From positions 650,247-714,246 of the forward strand of contig WBSF01000007.1 in NCBI GenBank assembly GCA_008923315.1: a stretch of DNA of 64,000 bases, read 5' to 3'. Below the pieces are notes generated by a model. It worked only from the letters and a program-made list of their open reading frames with translations, was not told where the DNA came from and searched no databases. How positions within the stretch are numbered: the first letter of the stretch is position 1; each line of letters opens with the position of its first letter. Source of the DNA: Betaproteobacteria bacterium SCN1 (GTDB lineage Bacteria; Pseudomonadota; Gammaproteobacteria; Burkholderiales; Thiobacillaceae). Positions 54,185-62,907 of this stretch are shown here, piece by piece. The position numbers were made by a program, and so were the translations under genes.

Positions 54185-57100
54185 TCCGGGGCGGGAGCCG
54201 TGCCGTCGTCCAGCGTGCCGATGAAGGTGCGCAGGCGGGGCCAGAGCATCGCGACGACGTCCGGGTGCGTATCCGACACGTCGTGCCGACAGGCAGGGTC
54301 CGCCGCCAGATCGTGCAGCCGCAGCGCATGGCCGTCGCGTAGCGGCTGATACACCAGCTTCCAGCGGCCCTGCCGGATCATCCGGTCCTTGGCGGCGAGG
54401 ATGACGCCGTCGTACTCGGGCTTGATCGCGAGCGTGCCGCGTTCCCGGTCCGGCACTTCCATCAGTTCCAGCAGATCGGGATAACGCAGGTGCGATTCCG
54501 GCAGGCCCGGAATGTCGGCGATCCAGATGCCGGTTTCGTTGAAGGCATCGAGATCGGGGCAGTCGGCGTCGCTCTTCAGACAGGACGCCAGCGATACGCC
54601 ATCCAGACCGGCAGGCGGCGTGAGTCCGGCGAGTTCGAGCAGCGTGGGCGCAAGATCGATGGAACGCACCACGTTGTCGACCCGGCCGCGCGCGGGGCAG
54701 CGCGGATCGCGGATCACCAGCGGGATGCGCGGACTGGCTTCGCCCACCGCGGAATTGCCCTGTCCCCAGGTGTCGTGCTCGAAAAACTCCATGCCGTGAT
54801 CGGAGTAGACGACGACGAGCGTGTTGTCCGCCAGCCCGCAATCCTTCAGATGAGCGAGCATGCTGCCCACCTCGTCGTCGAATTCCGCCACGCAGCCGTC
54901 GTAGAGGTCGACGATCTGATCGAGGTCGAATTCCTCGCGCGGCGCGCCCTGGCGGCGAATGATCTCGAAAGGGTCGGTCAATCGCGCCATCGCGAACTTC
55001 GATTCGCCCGTGTAGGCGGGATCGGCGTAACGGGTGTACCACGGCCATTCCGAAGCGAAAGGCGGGTGCGTCGTGGAATAGAACACGTTGAGCAGGAAAG
55101 GCGCATCGCCGGCCGCCAGCCGAGACAGCAGGCGGCGAGCCCGGCCGCCGAGCGGTTGCGTCAACGGCACGCCACCCAGGTAATAAATCTCGGGCAGCAG
55201 GAGCCGGCCAAGCCGGTTGTGCGTGAACAGCGATACGTACAGCCGCAGATCCTTGGGGCCCTGGCGGATCAGATACTTGAGATTCCACTGGTCGTCGGGC
55301 AGGTCGACGTGGTCGAAGCCGAACGAATACTTGCCCATGTCCGCGCCGCACCAGTCGGAGATGACTGCGGTGCGGTAGCCCGCTTTCTTCAGATGCGTCG
55401 GCAGGGCGTCGATGCGCAGCCGCGTGTCGTCATCGCCGGCGAAATTGTCGCGGATACCGTGGGCATGCGGCCAGGTGCCGGTGAAGAGCGAGATCAGGCT
55501 GGGCGCGGTGCGCGCGCAGGGCACATAGCAGTTGGCGAACAGCGTGCCCGCTTCGCCCAGCCGGTCGATGTTCGGCGTCAGTGCGCGCCGGTAGCCGAGC
55601 GCGCCCAGCCGGTCGGCGCGCAGCGTGTCCGAACCGATCATCAGGATGTTGGGCGGCATGCCGTCCGTCCGCGGCCGGGCGCTGCGCAGCGGTCGGGCTG
55701 CCGGCTGCCAGGCGGTCCAGATCAGCGTGCCGACGATGCCCAGTGTGGCCGCCCACAGCGCGATCAGGCCGCCGGGACGATTGGATTCCGCCAGTGCGAT
55801 GCTCGCGAGCACGAACAGAGTCGTTACGCTGCCTACCGCCAGCCATTGCAGCGCGCCGATCCGGGCAGGCGTCATGAATTGCCACAGCCGGTAGAGGCGG
55901 CTGGCACGGTAATGCATGGAGGCGACCAGCAGACCCGGGTTGTAGCGTAGCGCGCGGACGAACTGCAGGCCGAAACCGCCGAGTACGCCCAGCAGCGCCG
56001 CGATGAACGCCAGCCCGCCCGACCAGCCGGTGTTCAGGATCGTGGCCAGCATGGCATACAGCAGCACACCGATTCCGCCCGTGAACAGCATCAGCACGAA
56101 GGCCCAGAGGGTGAGTCGGGCGAGCGCATACAGGGTGTAGCGCCGGTAGTGAGTGAGCACTTCTTCCCGGATGCGCGGCCCGGTCTGGGTGAAGTCGAGC
56201 AGCGATTTGGCGAGCAGCGTCAGCGCGCCGATGCCGGCTACGGCCGCTGTGGGCAGCAGGCCGGCCCAGCGCGCCTGGCCGGCCGCGAACCAGGCGATCA
56301 GGGCACAGGCCACGGTCGCCACACCCAGCATTTCCACCTGCAGCATGCCGCGGTCGGGGGGCAGCGACAGCCTGGACCGGCGACCGGGGCCGCGCAGGCT
56401 TTCGACGGCGCCGGTCAGTTCGCCGAGGCTGGCGGCCAGCCGCACCAGATAGAAGAAGCGGCGGTCGCCGTTGAAGGTGAAGGCCGCGCTGCCGAAGTGT
56501 CCCAGGATCTTGCGCAGCATGTAGAGACGGGGACGCCGTTCGTCGCGGCGGATGAGGAAATTGGCCCGCGAGCGCAGGAAGCTCTTGCGCAGGGTGTAGG
56601 GCGTACTCATGCGCTCGGCGTCGATCGCATGGAGCTGGCGCACCCCGGGCAGGTAGCGGATCGTGCAGCCCTTGACGACGGCGCGCTTGAGAAAATCGTG
56701 GTCTTCGCCGCCGGCCAGGTTATGTCCGGTCGGACCCAGTTCGACGGAGAAGCCGCCGATGGTCTCGAATACCGAACGGCGCACCACGATGTTGCCGCCG
56801 CTGGGATAGCGGTCGCGCGGCCCGAGCGCGAAAGAAGCCTGTCCGAGATCGAATTCCGGGAACGGCCGGATGGGGATCGCGTACTCGCCTTGTGTGTGGA
56901 CCCACGAGGGCTCGCTGCCATCCCAGGCGGGCCAGATGCGACCGCAGTAGATGTCGTTCTCGGGATGGGTCCGCATGCCGGCGACCAGCTGTTCGAGGAA
57001 GCCGGCCTCGACCGTCTGGTCGTCGTCGATGAAACACAGGGCCTCGTGCGGGGTGTGCGCGATGGCCGCGTTCAGGGCGTGGGATTTGCCGGCCTGCGGT

Positions 57101-57318
57101 TCCTCGATCCAGTCGAGTGTCAGATTGGCGCGCGGGTGCGCTGCACGGAAATCGGCCAGCCGCGCCAACGTGTCGTCGCTGCAGTTGTTGGCCACGACGA
57201 GCACGTCGATGACTGCTTCGCCGGTGTAGCCGCAGGCGTAGATCGAGCGCAGCGTTTCGACGAGCGAGGCGCTGCGGTTGTAGGTACAGACGACGACGGC
57301 AAGCCGGGCGGACGACAT
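54160..57318 (-). CDS. Fusion: GT2 glycosyltransferase + membrane region + alkaline-phosphatase-superfamily (sulfatase-fold) domain
   Basis: 1052 aa from ATG 57318 (ATG 57348 would add 10 residues and overlap the previous gene). Residues about 1-300 are a GT2 domain (VVVCTYNRSASLVETL, CFIDDDQTVEAGF, GGEDHDFLKRAV). About 325-545 hold several membrane helices. About 560-1040 are a sulfatase-fold domain with metal ligands SDTLRAD and VYSDHGMEF. The nucleophile position reads Thr-Ala-Pro-Ser (Thr604) rather than Cys/Ser-x-Pro-Ser-Arg, as in phosphoethanolamine and phosphoglycerol transferases. A sugar-plus-phospho-group transferase is a better guess than a sulfatase. No known protein with this layout comes to mind. 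Confidence 0.85.
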   Translation of the reverse strand: MSSARLAVVVCTYNRSASLVETLRSIYACGYTGEAVIDVLVVANNCSDDTLARLADFRAAHPRANLTLDWIEEPQAGKSHALNAAIAHTPHEALCFIDDDQTVEAGFLEQLVAGMRTHPENDIYCGRIWPAWDGSEPSWVHTQGEYAIPIRPFPEFDLGQASFALGPRDRYPSGGNIVVRRSVFETIGGFSVELGPTGHNLAGGEDHDFLKRAVVKGCTIRYLPGVRQLHAIDAERMSTPYTLRKSFLRSRANFLIRRDERRPRLYMLRKILGHFGSAAFTFNGDRRFFYLVRLAASLGELTGAVESLRGPGRRSRLSLPPDRGMLQVEMLGVATVACALIAWFAAGQARWAGLLPTAAVAGIGALTLLAKSLLDFTQTGPRIREEVLTHYRRYTLYALARLTLWAFVLMLFTGGIGVLLYAMLATILNTGWSGGLAFIAALLGVLGGFGLQFVRALRYNPGLLVASMHYRASRLYRLWQFMTPARIGALQWLAVGSVTTLFVLASIALAESNRPGGLIALWAATLGIVGTLIWTAWQPAARPLRSARPRTDGMPPNILMIGSDTLRADRLGALGYRRALTPNIDRLGEAGTLFANCYVPCARTAPSLISLFTGTWPHAHGIRDNFAGDDDTRLRIDALPTHLKKAGYRTAVISDWCGADMGKYSFGFDHVDLPDDQWNLKYLIRQGPKDLRLYVSLFTHNRLGRLLLPEIYYLGGVPLTQPLGGRARRLLSRLAAGDAPFLLNVFYSTTHPPFASEWPWYTRYADPAYTGESKFAMARLTDPFEIIRRQGAPREEFDLDQIVDLYDGCVAEFDDEVGSMLAHLKDCGLADNTLVVVYSDHGMEFFEHDTWGQGNSAVGEASPRIPLVIRDPRCPARGRVDNVVRSIDLAPTLLELAGLTPPAGLDGVSLASCLKSDADCPDLDAFNETGIWIADIPGLPESHLRYPDLLELMEVPDRERGTLAIKPEYDGVILAAKDRMIRQGRWKLVYQPLRDGHALRLHDLAADPACRHDVSDTHPDVVAMLWPRLRTFIGTLDDGTAPAPDQSGQNRQ

Positions 57319-57328
57319 GACGTGCGGC

Positions 57329-58246
57329 TCAGCTCCGGCCGCGGCCATGCTTGCGCAGGACGGCGAGCCATTCCTCGATGTGCTCGCCTTCGGTGCGCAT
57401 GTCCCACTGGAAGCCGGTGCGTTTGAACGGATAAATCCCGTTCTCTACCGCCCAGATCAGGTCGTCGAGGTGGCGCACGTAGTTTGCGTCGTGGCGCCAC
57501 GGGTGGATCGCCCAGTGGGTGTAGCCGTTCATCGACCAGCGCGCATAGCCTTTGCGCGCGAACGTGTAGGAAAAGCTGTTTTCCAGCGGCTCGCCAGGTT
57601 TCGCCTGTTCCAGCGGCAGGCAGGCATGGAAGCGCGCGACGTCCATCAGGAAGTAGCGCGTCGAAACGAAGTCCGCATGGTGCCAGTCGCTGGTCGGCCT
57701 GGGCTCGAACGAATGGCCGGTCAGGCGTTCCAGCCAGTTGCGCGCCTGCGGCGGTCCGCCTTGCGGGGTGGCGACGATGACCCGGCTTTCGCGCTTGAGC
57801 AGATCGAGACCGTCGTAAAGCCAGGAACGCTCGCCGGCGCGGTAGAACAGCATGTCGGAATCGACATGGAACAGATAATCGCCGCGGCAGGCGTCCATCG
57901 CGTAGAGATACTGGTAGATGGGCGCGCCCGAGAAGTCCTTGAGGTCGACCTGGCGCCCGCCGAAATATTTTTGCAGGATGCGCTGCTGCTCGTCCTCGGT
58001 CCAGGGCACCACGTCGACGCGGTCGATGACGCCGTCGGCGAGCAGGCGCTCGAGGATGCGCTCGACCTCGCTTTGCGTACCCTGGATGCGTTCGGCGTAT
58101 TTGCCTTCCTGGCGGCCAGGGTCGTAGGTGGCGACGCGCTCGACGAACGGAAAGTTCAGCTGGCGCATCATGTGCCGGAGCGTCTGCTCTAGATAGGGGG
58201 CGTCCGAGTTGCAGACGTTGACGGTGAAACTGACGGCGGCGTTCAT
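57329..58246 (-). CDS. Glycosyltransferase-like protein (GT-A fold)
   Basis: 305 aa from ATG 58246 (ATGA overlap with the sulfotransferase gene). N-terminal SFTVNVCNSDAPYLEQTLRHM and a DxD-type YLFHVDSDMLFYRAGERSW (about 125-143) suggest a GT-A fold. DWHHADFVSTRYFLMDVARF (about 190-209) and GYTHWAIHPWRHDANY follow. The subfamily is not recognised and donor is unknown. Stops 10 nt before the fusion gene. Confidence 0.75.
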   Translation of the reverse strand: MNAAVSFTVNVCNSDAPYLEQTLRHMMRQLNFPFVERVATYDPGRQEGKYAERIQGTQSEVERILERLLADGVIDRVDVVPWTEDEQQRILQKYFGGRQVDLKDFSGAPIYQYLYAMDACRGDYLFHVDSDMLFYRAGERSWLYDGLDLLKRESRVIVATPQGGPPQARNWLERLTGHSFEPRPTSDWHHADFVSTRYFLMDVARFHACLPLEQAKPGEPLENSFSYTFARKGYARWSMNGYTHWAIHPWRHDANYVRHLDDLIWAVENGIYPFKRTGFQWDMRTEGEHIEEWLAVLRKHGRGRS

Positions 58247-59250
58247 GGCTTGGGCGAGGTGGAGGCGGCGGGCGGTACGACGAAATTGAGCTTGCTGCGG
58301 TTGCGTCCGCGCCAGCGGTGCAGCCGGATCGACAGCGCGTTGTGCAGACGGTACAGGGCGCGGAACGGCAGCGGCAAGCGGCGCGGGGTGGTCTCCAGAG
58401 GATAGCCGCAATCGGCCAGGGTCTGCCCGGCTTCGCTCTCGAAGACCCGGATCTGCCAGCGGCTGAGCGCGCGCCGCCACTTGCCCTGGTTGTCCTGCTT
58501 GACGGTCTTGAGTTGCCGCAGCGCATCGGGCTGCGCGGCCTGCACGTCGGCGTCGGCCACGGGTGCACGTTCGCCCAGGAAGGTGCAGACGGTGCGTATT
58601 GCCGCGTCCTTGTCGTTCAGCACGTCCTCGTAGCGCAGTTCGAGGTACTGGCCCGCCGGTAGGCGACGGCCTTTCGCACGGCAGACATCCACATACTTCT
58701 GCCAGTACTGTGCGGCGTAGTAGATGTTGTAGGCGCTGAAATCGTGCGCGCGGCCGAACAGCGAGAGCGCCACGTCGCGGCCGTCGCGCACGAGATGGAT
58801 GAAGCGGGCGTCCGGCCACCATTCGAGCAGGGTGTCGAGGTGCAGCGCGTAATACGGCGTCTTGTCACCCCAGCGGGATTTGCCCTGGCCGCGCGCGTTG
58901 TGTTCGAAAATGCCTGCCACCACGTCGCGTACGCTGGCGCGGCCTTCGGCAAGGAAAGCCTCGGCCAGCGTCTCGACGTCGAACTTCACGCCGTGCAGAT
59001 CGGTGTCGAGAAACTCGGCGTTGAAATCGTGCAGCGTCTTCAGCAGGCGGCGCATGCCCTGCGGCGTGCCGGCGTCCGGATAGGCGGCCTGGTTGCGGTA
59101 CAGCGGGACGATGAAGTGCGATTCGCCGGTGGGCATCGACAGGCCGGGCAGGTCGTCGAGAATGAACTGCAGCATGGTCGTGCCCGAACGCGGCGCGCCG
59201 ACGATGAAGACGGGGCCGGTCTGGGGGGCGGAGGAGGAGGTCATCGGCAT
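58243..59250 (-). CDS. Sulfotransferase (PAPS-dependent)
   Basis: 335 aa from ATG 59250 (ATG 59244 is equally possible; an upstream ATG would overlap the previous gene). The 5'-phosphosulfate loop is IVGAPRSGTTMLQFIL (about 16-31) and the 3'-phosphate motif is LVRDGRDVALSLFGRA (about 153-168). Catalytic His candidate in HFIVPLYRN. Second sulfotransferase of the window and clearly different in sequence from that at 48332. Predicts sulfation of this glycan. Confidence 0.9.
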   Translation of the reverse strand: MPMTSSSAPQTGPVFIVGAPRSGTTMLQFILDDLPGLSMPTGESHFIVPLYRNQAAYPDAGTPQGMRRLLKTLHDFNAEFLDTDLHGVKFDVETLAEAFLAEGRASVRDVVAGIFEHNARGQGKSRWGDKTPYYALHLDTLLEWWPDARFIHLVRDGRDVALSLFGRAHDFSAYNIYYAAQYWQKYVDVCRAKGRRLPAGQYLELRYEDVLNDKDAAIRTVCTFLGERAPVADADVQAAQPDALRQLKTVKQDNQGKWRRALSRWQIRVFESEAGQTLADCGYPLETTPRRLPLPFRALYRLHNALSIRLHRWRGRNRSKLNFVVPPAASTSPKP

Positions 59251-59263
59251 GAAGGGTGCGGGT

Positions 59264-60193
59264 TCAGGATGGGGCGCCGCGCCGGCGGTAACCGACGACG
59301 ATGCCCAGCGCATTGGCGGCGTTCATGGCCTGACGGACCAGTGCGGCCTTGCCGGCAAACAGCAGGCCGAGGGTTTTCAGGCCATGCCGGAAAAACTGGG
59401 TGAGCAGAAAAGGCGGAATGCCGAGCACCGTGCGCGGGAAATCCGGCAGCCGGAACTGGCCCTGCCGCAGTCCTGCGCGGTAGTGCAGTTTCAGGAAGTA
59501 GCCGCGCGTCAGCTTCCAGGCGTCGACCGCGTGCAGCACGGCCATGTCCGGCCGGTAGCGGATGCGCGCATTCAGGGCGAGCAGGGCGCGCAGCATCGCG
59601 GCATCCTCGCCGCCGCCGACGTCGGCGCCCGCGCGGTTGTAGCGCGCGTCGAACCGCAGTTCGGGTTGGGCACGGAACAGCGCCATGGCGTAGGCGGTGT
59701 TGCCGCTCCACACGGGCGTCGAATCGCTCTCGATCCATAGCGGGGCCTTGCCGTGGTCGAGCCGGCCGAGGAAGCCGGCGATCTCGTCGTCGAGCCAGGC
59801 GGGGCGTGCATGCGGCGAGAAGTCGATCTCGATGCGTCCGCCCACGCATTGCGCGCCTTCGTGCGCGATCGCGTCGTGGGCGGCGCGCAGGAAACCCGGT
59901 TCCGGCAGTTCGTCGTCGTCGATGAAAACCAGGATATCGCGGTCGAGCGCTTCGCTCAGCGCCCGGTTGCGGGCCGGCACGATGCCGGGCGCGTGCTCGG
60001 TGACGATGCGCAGCGGCGCGCCCGGCAGGGCCTGCAGGCGCGCAAGCACGCCGAGCGTATCGTCGGGGCTGGCGTTGTCGATGGCCAGGATATCGAACGG
60101 CACCGGACAGTCCTGCGCGCGCAGGGCGGCGACCAGGCGGTCGAGCCGGTCGGCGCGTCGGAAGGTGCAGAAGGCGACGGTAAGGGTGGGCAT
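59264..60193 (-). CDS. Glycosyltransferase family 2
   Basis: 309 aa. LTVAFCTFRRADRLDRLVAAL, ILAIDNASPDDT, and the DxD motif in VFIDDDELPEPGFL (about 88-101). GGGEDAAMLRALL (about 193-205) provides the ED acceptor motif. C-terminal FRLPDFPRTVLGIPPFLLTQFFRHGLK looks membrane associated. ExoM/WbbL-like. Confidence 0.92.
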   Translation of the reverse strand: MPTLTVAFCTFRRADRLDRLVAALRAQDCPVPFDILAIDNASPDDTLGVLARLQALPGAPLRIVTEHAPGIVPARNRALSEALDRDILVFIDDDELPEPGFLRAAHDAIAHEGAQCVGGRIEIDFSPHARPAWLDDEIAGFLGRLDHGKAPLWIESDSTPVWSGNTAYAMALFRAQPELRFDARYNRAGADVGGGEDAAMLRALLALNARIRYRPDMAVLHAVDAWKLTRGYFLKLHYRAGLRQGQFRLPDFPRTVLGIPPFLLTQFFRHGLKTLGLLFAGKAALVRQAMNAANALGIVVGYRRRGAPS

Positions 60194-60197
60194 GAAG

Positions 60198-61166
60198 TCA
60201 TAGCGGGTCGCGCGCGCTGCGGCGGGCGTCGACCATCCGAATCAGCGAATCGAACAGGGACGCAGGCAAGAAACTGGCCAGGATGTATTTGGCGTCGCGC
60301 GCCTTCCAGTCGGTCTTGCGGGCAGCGCGGCGGAACAGCCGGCGCGCCGAATCGAGGTCGCGCCGCCAGTGGCAGCGGTAGGCTTCGGGCAGCAGCGAGC
60401 CGTAGAGACTGGTATCGCGCTCGGCACGGTCGAGGTGGGCGACCTGTTCGGGGTAATGACGGACGAAGTCCTCGCGCACGGCGATGGCGTCGAATACCTG
60501 ACGCCAGCGTGGAATATGCGACACCCCGCGCGGGTAGTGCCGGTAATAAGCCAGCACTTCGGGTACGCGCACAACCGTCGGCTGGGTGGCAAGCATGCGC
60601 AGCCACAGGTCGTAGTCCATCGCGGTGGGGCGCCGTTCCGAAAAACCGCGCAGCGCATCGAGGAGCTGGCGGCGGATCAGCACGCCGTTGATGGGCCAGG
60701 GGCAGGCCTTGAGAAACAGCGCAGCGGCATCTTCGGCGGCGTAGTTCGGCGGGATGTACGGTTGGGCGTTCAGGGCCAGTTCCCCGACGTTCTGCCAGCC
60801 GCAGTAGGCGACATCGGCGTGGGTCGCCTGCATGGCGTCGTGCAGCATGCGCAGCGCATCGGGATGCCAGGTGTCGTCGGCGTCGAGGAAAGCGATGAAA
60901 TTGCCGTGTGCGTGCGCAAGGCCATGGTTGCGCGCCGCGTAGGGGCCGCTGTTGGTCTGGTGCAGCACGACCATGCGGTCGGGATGCGCCGTCGCCAGAC
61001 GTTCGAGAATGGTTTCGGAACCGTCGGTCGAGCCGTCGTCCACGACAACCAGCTCGATGCGCGGATAACGCTGGTCCAGCACGCTGGCGATCGCCGCTTC
61101 GACGTAAGGGGCGGCGTTGTAGCACGGCATGACGACCGAGATGAGCGTGGGGTCGAAGCTATCCAT
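60198..61166 (-). CDS. Glycosyltransferase family 2 (paralogue A)
   Basis: 322 aa from ATG 61166. ISVVMPCYNAAPYVEAAIASVL, LVVVDDGSTDGSETI, IAFLDADDTWHPDAL (about 88-102). Shares the blocks YCGWQN, VRVPEVLAYY and a WRRDLDSARRLFR tail with the adjacent upstream gene, so the two are tandem duplicates. It overlaps that gene by 8 nt. Confidence 0.92.
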   Translation of the reverse strand: MDSFDPTLISVVMPCYNAAPYVEAAIASVLDQRYPRIELVVVDDGSTDGSETILERLATAHPDRMVVLHQTNSGPYAARNHGLAHAHGNFIAFLDADDTWHPDALRMLHDAMQATHADVAYCGWQNVGELALNAQPYIPPNYAAEDAAALFLKACPWPINGVLIRRQLLDALRGFSERRPTAMDYDLWLRMLATQPTVVRVPEVLAYYRHYPRGVSHIPRWRQVFDAIAVREDFVRHYPEQVAHLDRAERDTSLYGSLLPEAYRCHWRRDLDSARRLFRRAARKTDWKARDAKYILASFLPASLFDSLIRMVDARRSARDPL

Positions 61167-62103
61167 GGGATACCGGTTTGTTCTTGTCGCGTCTCCGCAG
61201 CAGCGCGCGATGCCAGGCTTCGGGCAGCAGCGCGGGCAGCATGTAGGTCCAGTCCCGCAGTGTGCCATAACCCTGTCGCATCACGGCACGGAACAGGCGC
61301 CGCGCCGTGGCGAGATCGCGTTTCCAGTAGCTGGCGTAAGCCTGTGCCAGCAGCGTGCCAAGTGTGAGCTCACGCACGCGTTGCCGGCCCAGCTGGGTAC
61401 GGAATGCGGGATGCGCGTCGAGGTAGCGCCGTTGCGCCACCAGATGCTGCAAGGCGGCGCGCGCCTTGTTTGCCGAGGCCTGCGCATTGCCATGGAAGTG
61501 GTAGTAGGCGAGCACCTCGGGCACACGCACGATGGGGGCCGGAACGGCGACGCGCAGCCAGAGCGCGTAGTCCTCGGCGTTGCGCAGACGGGTGTCGAAG
61601 CCGCCGGCCGCCTCGACCGCGGCGCGCCGGACCAGCGCCGCGTGGATCGGCCAGCGGCAGCCCGCGAACAGCGTCGCCGCCTTGTCCGCGTTCTCGTAGT
61701 CCGGCGGTACGAAGGGGGCGCCCTGTCCGCCCGGCAGGCCGAGATTCTGCCAGCCGCAATAGGCCAGCGTGGCTGCGGGAGTAGAGGTGAGCGCGGTGTG
61801 CATATGCGCCATGAAGTCCGGCGACCAGGTGTCGTCGGCATCGAGGAAGGCGACATGGTCGCCGCGCGCGAGGCGCAGCCCGGCGTTGCGCGCCGCGCTG
61901 ACGCCCTGGTTCGCCTGGCTGTGCACGCGGATGCGCGGATCGGTCTGGGCCTGCAGCCAGGCGAGCGTGCCATCCCGCGAGCCGTCGTCGACCGCGATCA
62001 GTTCCCAGTCGCCGAATGTCTGGGCCAGCACACTGCCGACACTGGCCGGCAGGTGGGCCAGCGCGTCGTGGCAGGGCATGACGATGGAAACGGCGGGATG
62101 CAT
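61159..62103 (-). CDS. Glycosyltransferase family 2 (paralogue B)
   Basis: 314 aa. VSIVMPCHDALAHLPASVGSVL, LIAVDDGSRDGTL, VAFLDADDTWSPDF (about 83-96), YCGWQNLGLPGG and VRVPEVLAYYHFHG. The C-terminal WKRDLATARRLFRAVMRQG matches paralogue A. Tandem duplication with divergence suggests two related but distinct linkages. Confidence 0.92.
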   Translation of the reverse strand: MHPAVSIVMPCHDALAHLPASVGSVLAQTFGDWELIAVDDGSRDGTLAWLQAQTDPRIRVHSQANQGVSAARNAGLRLARGDHVAFLDADDTWSPDFMAHMHTALTSTPAATLAYCGWQNLGLPGGQGAPFVPPDYENADKAATLFAGCRWPIHAALVRRAAVEAAGGFDTRLRNAEDYALWLRVAVPAPIVRVPEVLAYYHFHGNAQASANKARAALQHLVAQRRYLDAHPAFRTQLGRQRVRELTLGTLLAQAYASYWKRDLATARRLFRAVMRQGYGTLRDWTYMLPALLPEAWHRALLRRRDKNKPVSHG

Positions 62104-62109
62104 GAGCGG

Positions 62110-62907
62110 TCAGACGCGCCGCAACCGGCGCAGGGTGTAGTGTGCGATGTCCCGCCAGCACACGTCGTGACTGCCGAAATAGAGCTTGCGGGCGAGACTG
62201 CTGGCGGTGTCGGTGTTGAATACGGTCAGGCGGCGCAGCTTGTAGGGATCGTTGTCGCGCAGCGCCCAGCCGGTGCGCGTGGTGCAGGCGGCGGCGTAGC
62301 CGGCGGCGGCGACGGCCGCGGCGCAGCGCGCGTCCCAGGCACCGTAGGGATAGGCGAAGCTGGGGACGGGCGCGCCGAGCAGGTCTTCGAGCATGGCTTT
62401 GGAGTCGGCGAGCTCGCGTAGCAGTTGCGCATCGTCCGCCTCGGTCAGGCGGACGTGGTTGACAGTGTGGGAGCCGATTTCCATGCCGGTGGCCCGCATG
62501 TCGCGCAGCTCGGCGGCGTTCAGCATGCGCCCGGCGGGACGGCCGTCGTCGGGCCAGCCGGGCGGACGGCCGACGGCGCTGGAGACGATGAACCAGCTTG
62601 CGCGCATGCCGCGTCGTTCGAGTTCTTCGCAGGCGGCCAGATTGTCGACGTAGCCGTCATCGAAGGTGATGACGGCCGTGCGGCCGGGCCAGACGCGGCC
62701 GGGCTCGGCCAGTTCGGCCATGGTCGGCGTGGCGTACCCCGACTTGGCCAGGAAATCGAGCTGCGCGCGGAACTGCCGCATCGATACCGCCCAGGGCCAG
62801 GCCGGAGGGCCGGCGTCGGGCACGACGGCGTGATACATCAGCATGACCGGTCCGTGCTGACCGGCCTGGCGATGGAGGAGGCGGGAGAGAGGGTCGATCC
62901 GGCTCAT
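62110..62907 (-). CDS. Polysaccharide deacetylase (NodB domain)
   Basis: 265 aa from ATG 62907 (ATGA overlap with the flippase gene). NodB motif 1 VITFDDGYVDNLA (about 78-90), motif 2 EIGSHTVNHVRL (Ser-His-Thr-x2-His, about 142-153), motif 3 FAYPYGAWD and a C-terminal TGWALRDNDPYKLRRL. No signal peptide. Removes an acetyl group from a hexosamine, in addition to the deacetylase at 32388. Confidence 0.92.
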   Translation of the reverse strand: MSRIDPLSRLLHRQAGQHGPVMLMYHAVVPDAGPPAWPWAVSMRQFRAQLDFLAKSGYATPTMAELAEPGRVWPGRTAVITFDDGYVDNLAACEELERRGMRASWFIVSSAVGRPPGWPDDGRPAGRMLNAAELRDMRATGMEIGSHTVNHVRLTEADDAQLLRELADSKAMLEDLLGAPVPSFAYPYGAWDARCAAAVAAAGYAAACTTRTGWALRDNDPYKLRRLTVFNTDTASSLARKLYFGSHDVCWRDIAHYTLRRLRRV

